Shown: positions 1 through 5,415 of the stretch, in pieces | How the letters are laid out: each line of letters starts with the position of its first letter | Numbering within the stretch: position 1 is the stretch's first letter | Origin: an uncultured Hyphomicrobiales bacterium | GTDB taxonomy: Bacteria > Pseudomonadota > Alphaproteobacteria > Rhizobiales > Xanthobacteraceae | Direction of reading: 5' to 3' | Assembly (NCBI GenBank): GCA_903891395.1 | Contig: CAITEM010000007.1 | Span: 1-6,566, forward strand | DNA length: 6,566 nt | The notes under the pieces: generated by a model | Databases searched by the model: none | Told to the model about the DNA's origin: nothing | What the model saw: only the letters and a program-made list of their open reading frames with translations | Translations under genes and position numbers: made by a program

Positions 1-1
1 C

Positions 2-871
2 ATTCGCCGCAGCATTCTTGTCGCCTTCGAGCAGGCCGAACTGACGTCCGATCCCGAGGCGCAGCGCCGGCTGTTGACCTTCGTCATTGTCGGCGGCGGC
101 GCCACCGGCGTCGAGATGGCCGGCGCCATTGCCGAAGTTGCACGGCAGACTTTGGCCGCCGATTTCCGCCGCATCGATCCGCGCTCGGCGCACATCGTCT
201 TGGTCGAAGCCGGCCCGCGTCTGTTGCCGGCGTTTCCGCCGGCGCAATCCGACTATGTACGCGACACGCTGATGGCTGCCGGCGTCACGGTGCTGACCGA
301 CGCGATGGTGACGAAATGCGACGCCCACGGTGTCGATCTCAACAGCGGCCGGCTCGACGCCAGCACGATCATTTGGGCCGCGGGCGTTGTCGCATCGCCC
401 GCCGCGCAATGGCTCGGCGCCGAGGCCGACCGCGCCGGACGCGTGAAGGTCGGGCCGGATTTATCGGTGCCGGGCCATCCCGACATATTCGTCATCGGCG
501 ACACTGCCGCGGTGACCGACAACAGCGGCAAGCCGGTGCCCGGCATCGCGCCGGCGGCCAAACAGATGGGTCAATATGTCGGCAAGCTGATCGCCGCACG
601 CATCGCCGGCCAACCGCAAGAGAAACATTTCCGCTACATGCATCTCGGCGATCTGGCGACCATCGGCCGTCACGCCGCAGTGGTAAAATTCGGCGTGTTG
701 CAGCTGCGAGGTTTCATCGGCTGGCTGTTCTGGAGCCTGGCGCACATCTATTTCCTGATCGGTCTGCGCAACCGCTTCATCGTCGCGTTCAGTTGGCTGT
801 GGAGCTACCTGACGTTCCAGCGCGGCGCGCGGCTCATTATCGGGCAACCGGAGAAAGACCACGAACTCTAA
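2..871 (+). CDS. ndh: Type II NADH dehydrogenase (NDH-2), 5' part missing
   Basis: Single-subunit, non-proton-pumping NADH:quinone oxidoreductase on the cytoplasmic face of the inner membrane; it passes electrons from NADH through FAD to quinone. The frame is open from base 2, so 289 C-terminal residues are visible; the N-terminal FAD-binding GxGxxG lies outside the window. Near window residue 31 is the second dinucleotide-binding motif GGGATGVEMAG after a beta strand (TFVIV), the NADH site. PDIFVIGDTA, with Asp near residue 167 (codon at 500), is the second FAD contact typical of the family, followed by the APAAKQMG segment. The last ~45 residues are aromatic and hydrophobic (GWLFWSLAHIYFLIGL), matching the C-terminal membrane-association region of NDH-2. 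A TTG at 74 is only an internal codon: homology continues upstream of it (IRRSILVAFEQAEL). The cupin gene follows after 31 bp on the same strand, so the two may be co-transcribed. Family assignment is firm; the symbol is by family. Confidence 0.93.
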   Translation: MRRSILVAFEQAELTSDPEAQRRLLTFVIVGGGATGVEMAGAIAEVARQTLAADFRRIDPRSAHIVLVEAGPRLLPAFPPAQSDYVRDTLMAAGVTVLTDAMVTKCDAHGVDLNSGRLDASTIIWAAGVVASPAAQWLGAEADRAGRVKVGPDLSVPGHPDIFVIGDTAAVTDNSGKPVPGIAPAAKQMGQYVGKLIAARIAGQPQEKHFRYMHLGDLATIGRHAAVVKFGVLQLRGFIGWLFWSLAHIYFLIGLRNRFIVAFSWLWSYLTFQRGARLIIGQPEKDHEL

Positions 872-902
872 AGAAGCAAAAAACGAGAACAGGGAGGCGA
901 TC

Positions 903-1373
903 ATGAAGAATACGTTCGTACTATTGTTCGGACTGGCTTTGCTCGCGGTGTCGCTGCCGGCGCAAGCCGCCGAGCTCGACCCCAAAGCCGTCGTTTATCA
1001 ACTGCCGGATCAGATCAAATGGAGCCCGGTGTCACCCGCCGGCAACCAGCAGGCCGTGCTGTTCGGCGATCCGGCAAAACCCGGCCTCTACGGCGTTCTC
1101 ACCAAATGGACCGCGGGCAACCATTTCAGCAAGCCGCACTTTCATCCCAACGACCGCTTCATCACTGTGGTATCGGGCACATGGTGGGTCGGCAGCGGAC
1201 CGAATTGGGATCCAGCCAACAGCAGCGTGGCGATGCCGGCAGGCAGCTTTGTCACCCATTTCGGCAAGCAAGTGCACTGGGATGGCGCCAAAGACACCGA
1301 CGCAGTGCTGCTCATCGTCGGCGAGGGTCCGGCAACCTCAACGCCGTTCGTGGCCGCCAGTGAGATGAAATAG
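903..1373 (+). CDS. Secreted single-domain cupin protein
   Basis: A 156-residue protein of unknown substrate. Residues 1-22 form a Sec signal peptide: basic start MKN, hydrophobic core, and AQA at about 20-22 before AELDP, so the product is probably periplasmic. The rest is a small beta barrel of cupin type. Motif 1 is seen as PHFHPNDRFITVVSG with the metal-ligand pair H79 and H81; the usual Glu is absent (Asp84/Arg85 lie there). Motif 2 is seen as MPAGSFVTHFG with H119, but the usual later Asn is not evident and H125 lies nearby. Three or four histidines could still bind a metal. The ATG is preceded by AGGGAGG (891-897), a strong ribosome binding site with 5-base spacing, which fixes the start. 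It lies 31 bp after ndh on the same strand and converges on the molybdoenzyme gene with 2 bases between stop codons. Its role, dioxygenase-like or only ligand-binding, cannot be told from sequence. Confidence 0.85.
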   Translation: MKNTFVLLFGLALLAVSLPAQAAELDPKAVVYQLPDQIKWSPVSPAGNQQAVLFGDPAKPGLYGVLTKWTAGNHFSKPHFHPNDRFITVVSGTWWVGSGPNWDPANSSVAMPAGSFVTHFGKQVHWDGAKDTDAVLLIVGEGPATSTPFVAASEMK

Positions 1374-1375
1374 CC

Positions 1376-2149
1376 TCAAGATCCGCCGAACCAGTTGTAA
1401 CCCTGGTCTTCCCAATAGCCGCCATGGTCGACATTGGTGACTTCCATGGCCACGACGTATTTCGGATTCTTGTAGCCGAGCTTGGTCGGCATGCGGATCT
1501 TCATCGGGAAGCCGTAGGAACGCGGCAGGATCTTGTTGTCGAACTTGAACGTCATCTGCGTCTGCGGATGCAGCGCCGTCGGCATGTCGATGGTGTTGGT
1601 GTAGCCCTCGGCGCATTTGAACCAGATGTACTTGGCGCGCGTGTCGGCGCCGACGCGCTTGAGAAACTCCGAAAGCGTCGCGCCCTGCCAGGAGCCGATC
1701 GCGCTCCAGCCTTCGACGCAGATATGCCGGGTAATCTGCGACACCTGCGGCAATGCGTAGAGTTCATCCAGCGTCCACGGTTTCTTGTTTTCGACCAGGC
1801 CTGAAACTTCGAGTTTGTAAGTCTTGCCATCGACCACCGGCGCGTCGTCTTCGTCGTAGTAGCCATTGAACGGGAACGGCCGCGTGATCGCGCTCTCGGG
1901 ATAGACCGGCGCGAGCTTGGCGCGGCTGAAGATCGCCGCTTGTGCGGCGTCGTTGAATTCGGAAATCTTGCGCAGCACCCCTTCGGCGGCGTCGCTGTCT
2001 ATGATGTCGCAACCGGTGAGGAAGGTGAGCGCTCCGAGGCTCGCGGCGCCGCGCAGGAAATTGCGCCGCATCGGATCGGGCATGATCCTGACCGCGTCCT
2101 TGATCAGCGATTCGGCGTCGACGCCGGGAACGATATGACGTTTACGCAT
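1376..2149 (-). CDS. YedY/MsrP-like periplasmic molybdopterin oxidoreductase (Tat lipoprotein)
   Basis: A 257-residue member of the sulfite-oxidase-fold molybdoenzymes (YedY/MsrP group), probably reducing oxidised methionine in periplasmic proteins or a related S/N-oxide. A 26-residue leader precedes a Tat motif (RRNFLRG, residues 28-34), a hydrophobic stretch and an exact lipobox LTGC (44-47), so C47 should be lipidated. D48 at +2 is the classical inner-membrane retention signal in E. coli. The molybdopterin domain follows: RHICVEGWSAIGSW carries C144, the expected Mo ligand, with later motifs KYIWFKCAEGY and FPMKIRMPTKLGYKNPKY. It is shorter than E. coli MsrP (about 334 aa) and has no C-terminal dimerisation domain. 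The ATG lies 1 base after the cytochrome stop, and its SD (AGGAAG) is inside that gene's last codons, so translation is probably coupled; M27 is a less likely start. The partner is a b-type cytochrome, not the ferric-reductase-like MsrQ. It resembles YedY1 of the hypochlorite-response system; the substrate is inferred. Confidence 0.9.
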   Translation of the reverse strand: MRKRHIVPGVDAESLIKDAVRIMPDPMRRNFLRGAASLGALTFLTGCDIIDSDAAEGVLRKISEFNDAAQAAIFSRAKLAPVYPESAITRPFPFNGYYDEDDAPVVDGKTYKLEVSGLVENKKPWTLDELYALPQVSQITRHICVEGWSAIGSWQGATLSEFLKRVGADTRAKYIWFKCAEGYTNTIDMPTALHPQTQMTFKFDNKILPRSYGFPMKIRMPTKLGYKNPKYVVAMEVTNVDHGGYWEDQGYNWFGGS

Positions 2150-2150
2150 T

Positions 2151-2768
2151 TTATCTTCCTGTCACCATCGCGCGCAGGCTCTTCGGCACCAGCAGCGCCA
2201 GCGCGACATGGACGACCAGAAATCCGACGATCGCCGCCATGGCAAAGAAATGCACGTAGCGGGCAAAATTGTAACCGCCGAACAACGTGGTCAATTCCTG
2301 GAACTGCACGGGTTTCCAGATCGCGAGGCCCGACAGCACGATCAAAATGCCGCACAGGATGACGCCGGCGTAGAGCACTTTCTGCACCGCGTTGTAGTGG
2401 GATAGATCATCGTGCTCGAGCTTGAATGTCAGCGCCGCTTTGACGTCGGCGAATACTTGCGACGGATAAATCGGCAGCAGCTTGCGGCGGAAGCGGCCGG
2501 TCGCCAGCCCGAGCGTGAGGTAGACGAGACCGTTGATCACCAGCACCCACATCGCGGCGAAATGCCATTGGATCGCGCCGCCGAGCCAGCCGCCAAGTGT
2601 AATGCTTCGCGAGAAGGTGAAATCGAACAGCGGCGAGGCGTTGTAGATTTGCCAGCCGGAGCCGACCATCACCAGGATCGCGACAGCATTGATCCAATGC
2701 GTGATGCGCACCCAGAGCGGATGAATAGTGGCCTCTGCCGGCGATGTGGTCATTGCTTCAGCGGTCAT
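2151..2768 (-). CDS. Four-helix b-type cytochrome, electron donor to the molybdoenzyme
   Basis: A 205-residue inner-membrane cytochrome b of the b561/Ni-Fe-hydrogenase cytochrome b type, expected to take electrons from quinol and deliver them to the adjacent periplasmic molybdoenzyme. Four hydrophobic helices lie at about 24-42, 66-90, 128-150 and 170-195. Candidate haem-ligand histidines are H24 (RITHWINA, typical of the first helix in this family), H69 (QWHFAAMW), and H173 and H187 spaced 14 apart in the last helix; H124 sits just before helix 3. The ATG at 2768 has GGGA 5 to 6 bases upstream (in CAGGGATGAC); a second in-frame Met (M6) is possible but has a poorer site. Its stop is one base from the molybdoenzyme start, so the two form a translationally coupled pair. 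It fills the role that MsrQ plays for E. coli MsrP but is a different family, resembling the partner called YedZ1 in the MrpX system. The pairing is seen directly; electron-transfer direction is inferred. Confidence 0.9.
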   Translation of the reverse strand: MTAEAMTTSPAEATIHPLWVRITHWINAVAILVMVGSGWQIYNASPLFDFTFSRSITLGGWLGGAIQWHFAAMWVLVINGLVYLTLGLATGRFRRKLLPIYPSQVFADVKAALTFKLEHDDLSHYNAVQKVLYAGVILCGILIVLSGLAIWKPVQFQELTTLFGGYNFARYVHFFAMAAIVGFLVVHVALALLVPKSLRAMVTGR

Positions 2769-2819
2769 GTCATCCCTGCCCCGGCATCATAACCGGTTCG
2801 CGCTTCGATAATATACGGC

Positions 2820-2853
2820 ACGGCCGGGTTCGCGGATGCACGAACCCGGCCGT
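2820..2853 (-). terminator. Strong intercistronic hairpin, possible terminator or attenuator
   Basis: A perfect 13-bp inverted repeat (arms 2820-2832 and 2841-2853, core CGGCCGGGTTCG and its complement) with an 8-base loop begins 7 bases after the stop codon of the MXKDX-repeat gene, 52 bases before the cytochrome start. In the minus-strand RNA the 3' arm is followed by GCCGUAUAUUAUC rather than a run of U, so it is not a textbook intrinsic terminator. It could partly terminate transcription, or stabilise the upstream small mRNA, making more of the repeat protein than of the enzyme pair. Confidence 0.55.
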
Positions 2854-2859
2854 ATCCGG

Positions 2860-3087
2860 TTACTTCTTCATGGTGTCCTTGGACATGCTGTCTTTGGACA
2901 TCGTGTCCTTCGACATGCTGTCCTTCTTCATGGCATCGTCCTTGCCCATAGTGTCTTTCTTCATCGAATCCTTCGACATGGTGTCCTTGGACATCGTGTC
3001 TTTCTTCATGTCGTCGGCGGCGTAGGCGGCCAGCGGGGCCAGGGCCAGACCGGCGGCGATCAGACCGGAAAACAGAACCTTCTTCAT
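2860..3087 (-). CDS. Secreted pentapeptide MXKDX repeat protein (MrpX-like methionine-rich peptide)
   Basis: A 75-residue protein: a Sec signal peptide (residues 1-23, ending AYA before ADD) and then nine five-residue repeats of the form Met-x-Lys-Asp-x plus a final MKK. One extra Ala follows the fifth repeat (MGKDDA). The mature chain of about 52 residues contains 10 Met, 14 Lys, 12 Asp, 8 Ser and 5 Thr, with no aromatic residue, Cys or hydrophobic core, so it should be soluble and unfolded in the periplasm. This is the known 'pentapeptide MXKDX repeat' family. The start is clear: AGGAGG (3095-3100) lies 7 bases before the ATG, a near-ideal SD suited to high expression. It is the first gene of a same-strand group with a b-type cytochrome and a YedY-like enzyme; this setting, together with composition, matches MrpX of Azospira suillum, a sacrificial methionine pool oxidised by hypochlorite. 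Family membership is firm; the scavenging role here is inferred from neighbours and composition. Confidence 0.9.
   Translation of the reverse strand: MKKVLFSGLIAAGLALAPLAAYAADDMKKDTMSKDTMSKDSMKKDTMGKDDAMKKDSMSKDTMSKDSMSKDTMKK
2863..3009 (-). repeat. 15-bp coding tandem repeats encoding MXKDX
   Basis: Nine full units and one partial unit, all starting with ATG on the minus strand. One 3-base insertion (a GCC Ala codon after the fifth unit) keeps the frame. Units differ largely by synonymous changes (Ser TCC/TCG/AGC, Thr ACG/ACC/ACT, Lys AAG/AAA, Asp GAC/GAT). A larger period is visible: MKKD(T/S), MSKDT, MSKDS occurs at units 1-3 and again at units 6-8. Confidence 0.92.
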
Positions 3088-3243
3088 GACGTATCCTCCT
3101 CAGGGATTGGATTTACGCATTAATCGTTAGCACGAGGTCCAAACACGTCCTCATCAGTTTCCCGTTGTTCGAACCTAGCGTTCGGCTCACGGTTTTGTGA
3201 CAATGGCCGCGCCGGGCCCTATCGGATCAAGGAGCTGAGTGAC
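3088..3243. other. Divergent intergenic region between the MXKDX gene and mch
   Basis: A 156-bp spacer that must hold the promoters for the methionine-rich peptide group (- strand) and for mch (+ strand). Both SD sites are clear (AGGAGG at 3095-3100 for the minus strand, AAGGAG at 3229-3234 for the plus strand). There is a small palindrome GTTCGAAC (3167-3174). I found no convincing sigma-70 or ECF-type promoter by eye; CGAAC-N16-GGTT on the plus strand only loosely resembles the GGAAC/CGTT pattern of EcfG promoters. Confidence 0.5.
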
Positions 3244-4299
3244 GTGAGCGCGCCCAAAACCAGTTCAGGAAATTTCTTCGAGGAATTCCGCCTCGGCCAG
3301 CAGATCCGCCACGCCACGCCGCGCACCGTCACCGCTGGCGACGTCGCGCTGTATAACGGCCTGTTCGGTGCGCGATTTGCCGTGCAGTCCGCCGATACCT
3401 TCGCGCAGAAGATCGGCTACCCCCGCTCGCCGGTCGATGATTTGCTGGTGTTTCACATGGTGTTCGGCAAGACCGTGCCGGACGTCTCGCTCAACGCCGT
3501 CGCCAATCTCGGCTATGCCGATTGCCGTTTCCTCAAGGCCGTCTACCCCGGCGACACGCTCAATGCCGTGTCGGAAGTCATTGGTCTGAAGGAAAACTCC
3601 AACAAGAAAACCGGCATCGTCTATGTGCGCTCGCGTGGCTTCAATCAGCATGGCGACACCGTGCTCGACTACGCGCGCTGGGTGATGGTGCGCAAGCGCA
3701 ACGAAAGCGCCGACGCGCCCGAGGAAAAGGTGCCGACGCTGCCGAAGAGCGTCGATGTCGCCCAACTCGGCGGCGCCTGCCCGCCGATCGATGCCGCTGC
3801 CTATGACGACACGCTGGCCGGCAGCCCGCACCGTTTTAGCGACTACCAGGCCGGCGAGAAGATCGACCACGTCGTCGGCATCACGGTCGAAGACGCCGAG
3901 CACATGATCGCGACACGGCTCTACCAGAACACCGCGCGCATCCATTTCGACCACTATACCGAGAGCAAAGGCCGCTTCGGCCACCGCCTGATCTACGGCG
4001 GCCATCCGATTTCGCTGGCGCGCGCGCTATCGTTCAACGGTCTCGGCAACGCCTTCCATGTGGCGGCGATCAACGGCGGACGTCACGTCGCGCCCTTGTT
4101 TGCGGGGCTTACCGTGTTTGCCTGGACCGAAGTGCTGGCCACAGCCGAAATTCCCGGCCGCACCGATGTGGGCGCCTTGCGGCTGCGCACCATTGCCACC
4201 AAGGATCACCCCTGCGCGGATTTCCCGTACAAAGTCGGCGACGAATACGACCCGGCGGTGATTCTCGATCTCGATTACTGGGTGCTGATGCCGCGCTAG
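3244..4299 (+). CDS. mch: Mesaconyl-CoA hydratase (2-methylfumaryl-CoA hydratase), MaoC family
   Basis: A 351-residue two-hotdog-domain MaoC-type enzyme that interconverts mesaconyl-C1-CoA and erythro-beta-methylmalyl-CoA in the cytoplasmic ethylmalonyl-CoA pathway, by which cells lacking or bypassing isocitrate lyase assimilate acetyl-CoA. From memory it follows the Rhodobacter sphaeroides Mch protein (about 343 aa) along its whole length, including GNFFEEFRLGQ near the start, LLVFHMVFGKTVPD (67-80), YARWVMVRKR (143-152), the second-domain active-site region LYQNTARIHFDHY (226-238), YGGHPISLARALSFNGL (251-267), IPGRTDVGALR, and the terminal DYWVLMPR. The start is GTG, supported by AAGGAG (3229-3234) 9 bases upstream; the nearest ATG (3203) is out of frame. 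The spacer to the divergent MXKDX gene is 156 bp. The gene ends 3 bases from the stop of the convergent LysR gene, and sdhCDA lies just beyond, consistent with central carbon metabolism. Confidence 0.92.
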   Translation: MSAPKTSSGNFFEEFRLGQQIRHATPRTVTAGDVALYNGLFGARFAVQSADTFAQKIGYPRSPVDDLLVFHMVFGKTVPDVSLNAVANLGYADCRFLKAVYPGDTLNAVSEVIGLKENSNKKTGIVYVRSRGFNQHGDTVLDYARWVMVRKRNESADAPEEKVPTLPKSVDVAQLGGACPPIDAAAYDDTLAGSPHRFSDYQAGEKIDHVVGITVEDAEHMIATRLYQNTARIHFDHYTESKGRFGHRLIYGGHPISLARALSFNGLGNAFHVAAINGGRHVAPLFAGLTVFAWTEVLATAEIPGRTDVGALRLRTIATKDHPCADFPYKVGDEYDPAVILDLDYWVLMPR

Positions 4300-4302
4300 C
4301 GG

Positions 4303-5190
4303 CTACGCGCTCGCCCGCAAATGATCGACCAGTTGCCGCGCATAAGGCGGCAGCGCTTCGAGATTGCGCACCACGATCGTCAGTTCACGCAGCGCCCAGG
4401 GGTCGGTCAACCGCACCGCGCTGATTGCCATGTTGCGTGCCGTGCGCTGCACCGTCGTCTCCGGCACGATGCCGAGGCCCACGTTGCATTCGACCAGACG
4501 GCAGATGGCGTCGAAGCTTCGCAGTTGAATGCGCAGCCTTAGCGGCCGTCCCACGCGGCTGGCTTTGTCGGCAAGGAACCGCTGGATGGCGCTGGCGCGA
4601 TCAAGGCCCACCATGTCGTAGTCGAGCACTTCGGCGAAGCCGATGCGGGAACGGCTGGCGAGGGGGTGATTGCGCGGCACCACCAGCACGAAGCGGTCGC
4701 TGCGGAACGGAAACGTCTCCAGCCCGCCCTGATCGACGGTGCCGGCGACGATGCCGATATCGGCGCTGCCTTCGGCGATCAGGCCGACGATCTCGTCGCT
4801 GAGCCGCTCTTCGAGGTCGACGCTGATGTCCGGATAGGTCGTCAGGAACGAACTCAGCACTTCCGGCAGGAATTCGGTGAGTGCGTTCGTGTTGGACAAC
4901 ACCCGTACCTGGCCAGCCAGCCCCCGGGCGTAAGGCGTCAGGTCCTCCTGTAGCCGCTCGCTCTGCGCCAGGATCGAGCGGGCATGCTGCAGCAAAGTGC
5001 GGCCCGCTTGGGTCGGCACGACGCCCTGGCGTCCCCGAACCAGCAATTCGGTACCGAAGCTCTCCTCCATCTTGCGGATGCGGGTGGAGGCCGCAGCCAG
5101 CGCCAGGTTGGAGCGCGCCGCGCCATGGGTAATGCTGCCAGCCTCGACGATGTGCCGGAACAGGCCTAGATCGGTGAAATCGAACCGCAT
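4303..5190 (-). CDS. LysR-family transcriptional regulator
   Basis: A 295-residue LTTR of normal length. Residues about 3-62 form the winged helix-turn-helix (FRHIVEAGSITHGAARSNLALAAASTRIRKMEE, then the wing FGTELLVRGRQGVVPTQAG, with breaks in the family pattern as expected). Residues about 63-90 form the linker helix, and about 92-290 the periplasmic-binding-protein-like effector domain (QVRVLSN strand, ADIGIVAG, GLGIVPE). The ATG at 5190 has GGAAGGGG about 8 bases upstream; that site lies inside an inverted repeat, described separately. It is divergent from sdhC and convergent with mch, so its targets may be its own promoter, the sdh operon, or carbon-assimilation genes such as mch. The effector is unknown; a CoA-pathway intermediate or a dicarboxylate would fit but is only inference. 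Confidence 0.92.
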   Translation of the reverse strand: MRFDFTDLGLFRHIVEAGSITHGAARSNLALAAASTRIRKMEESFGTELLVRGRQGVVPTQAGRTLLQHARSILAQSERLQEDLTPYARGLAGQVRVLSNTNALTEFLPEVLSSFLTTYPDISVDLEERLSDEIVGLIAEGSADIGIVAGTVDQGGLETFPFRSDRFVLVVPRNHPLASRSRIGFAEVLDYDMVGLDRASAIQRFLADKASRVGRPLRLRIQLRSFDAICRLVECNVGLGIVPETTVQRTARNMAISAVRLTDPWALRELTIVVRNLEALPPYARQLVDHLRASA

Positions 5191-5200
5191 AGCGCCACCC

Positions 5201-5225
5201 CTTCCTTCTTATTTGGCGAAGGAAG
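5201..5225 (-). promoter_or_regulatory. Inverted repeat overlapping the LysR gene ribosome binding site
   Basis: Arms CTTCCTTC (5201-5208) and GAAGGAAG (5218-5225) are perfect complements separated by 9 bases. In the LysR mRNA the 3' arm carries most of the purine-rich SD, so the hairpin could hide the ribosome binding site; one G-U pair could extend the stem. It could also be a DNA-binding palindrome. The structure is seen; the effect is inferred. Confidence 0.4.
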
Positions 5226-5230
5226 ACTTC

Positions 5231-5280
5231 ATAAAAGGCATATTGTATAGATACTTTACACGGTCTAGTTTCGTTTTTGA
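5231..5280. promoter_or_regulatory. AT-rich promoter/operator patch between divergent LysR gene and sdhC
   Basis: In 5231-5260 only 7 of 30 bases are G or C, in otherwise GC-rich DNA, as expected for a promoter region. It includes the dyad GTAT-AG-ATAC (5245-5254), and TATTGTATAGATA (5241-5253) fits the loose T-N11-A LysR box. A weak plus-strand promoter reading is TTGTAT (5243-5248), 17 bases, TAGTTT (5266-5271). No element matches consensus well, so exact promoters are not assigned. Confidence 0.35.
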
Positions 5281-5370
5281 AGAAGTTTGAACTGGTCTAA
5301 CGTGAATGAGGCCCGCACCCCAACTTTTTGGTGCGTGCGGAAACCACGCAATTTAGTTACCAACCGCCGC

Positions 5371-5395
5371 CACGGCCGACAGAGTTACGGCCGTG
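5371..5395 (+). promoter_or_regulatory. Hairpin in the sdhC leader
   Basis: A perfect 8-bp GC-rich inverted repeat (CACGGCCG at 5371-5378, CGGCCGTG at 5388-5395) with a 9-base loop ends 8 bases before the sdhC SD (GGAG, 5404-5407). It could act as a leader RNA structure affecting initiation or stability, or as a regulator-binding palindrome. No trailing T run, so not a terminator. Confidence 0.35.
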
Positions 5396-5415
5396 CGAAG
5401 AGTGGAGACACAGCG

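Noticed and set aside
461..985. 174-residue minus-strand open frame across the ndh end and the cupin start
   Set aside because: Spans two recognised plus-strand genes and their spacer, with no domain and no initiation signal seen.
2744..3025. Plus-strand open frames across the MXKDX repeat (93 and 95 residues, repetitive)
   Set aside because: They are mirror images of the periodic codons on the minus strand; no SD and no family resemblance, while the minus frame has a signal peptide and a strong SD.
3170..3195. Possible EcfG-like promoter (CGAAC, 16 bases, GGTT) before mch
   Set aside because: Both boxes deviate from the GGAAC/CGTT pattern and similar partial matches are expected by chance; not enough to call.
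3265..4005. 246-residue minus-strand open frame opposite mch
   Set aside because: Antisense shadow of a high-GC gene; the plus-strand protein is recognisably Mch along its length.
5314..5335. 6-bp inverted repeat CGCACC/GGTGCG with a T-rich loop
   Set aside because: Short stem with competing pairings and no trailing T tract; likely chance in GC-rich DNA.
5287..5415. 43-residue N-terminal extension of SdhC from a TTG
   Set aside because: No SD at the TTG, unusual composition and located in the promoter/leader region; the ATG at 5416 has a good SD and matches the family's N-terminus.
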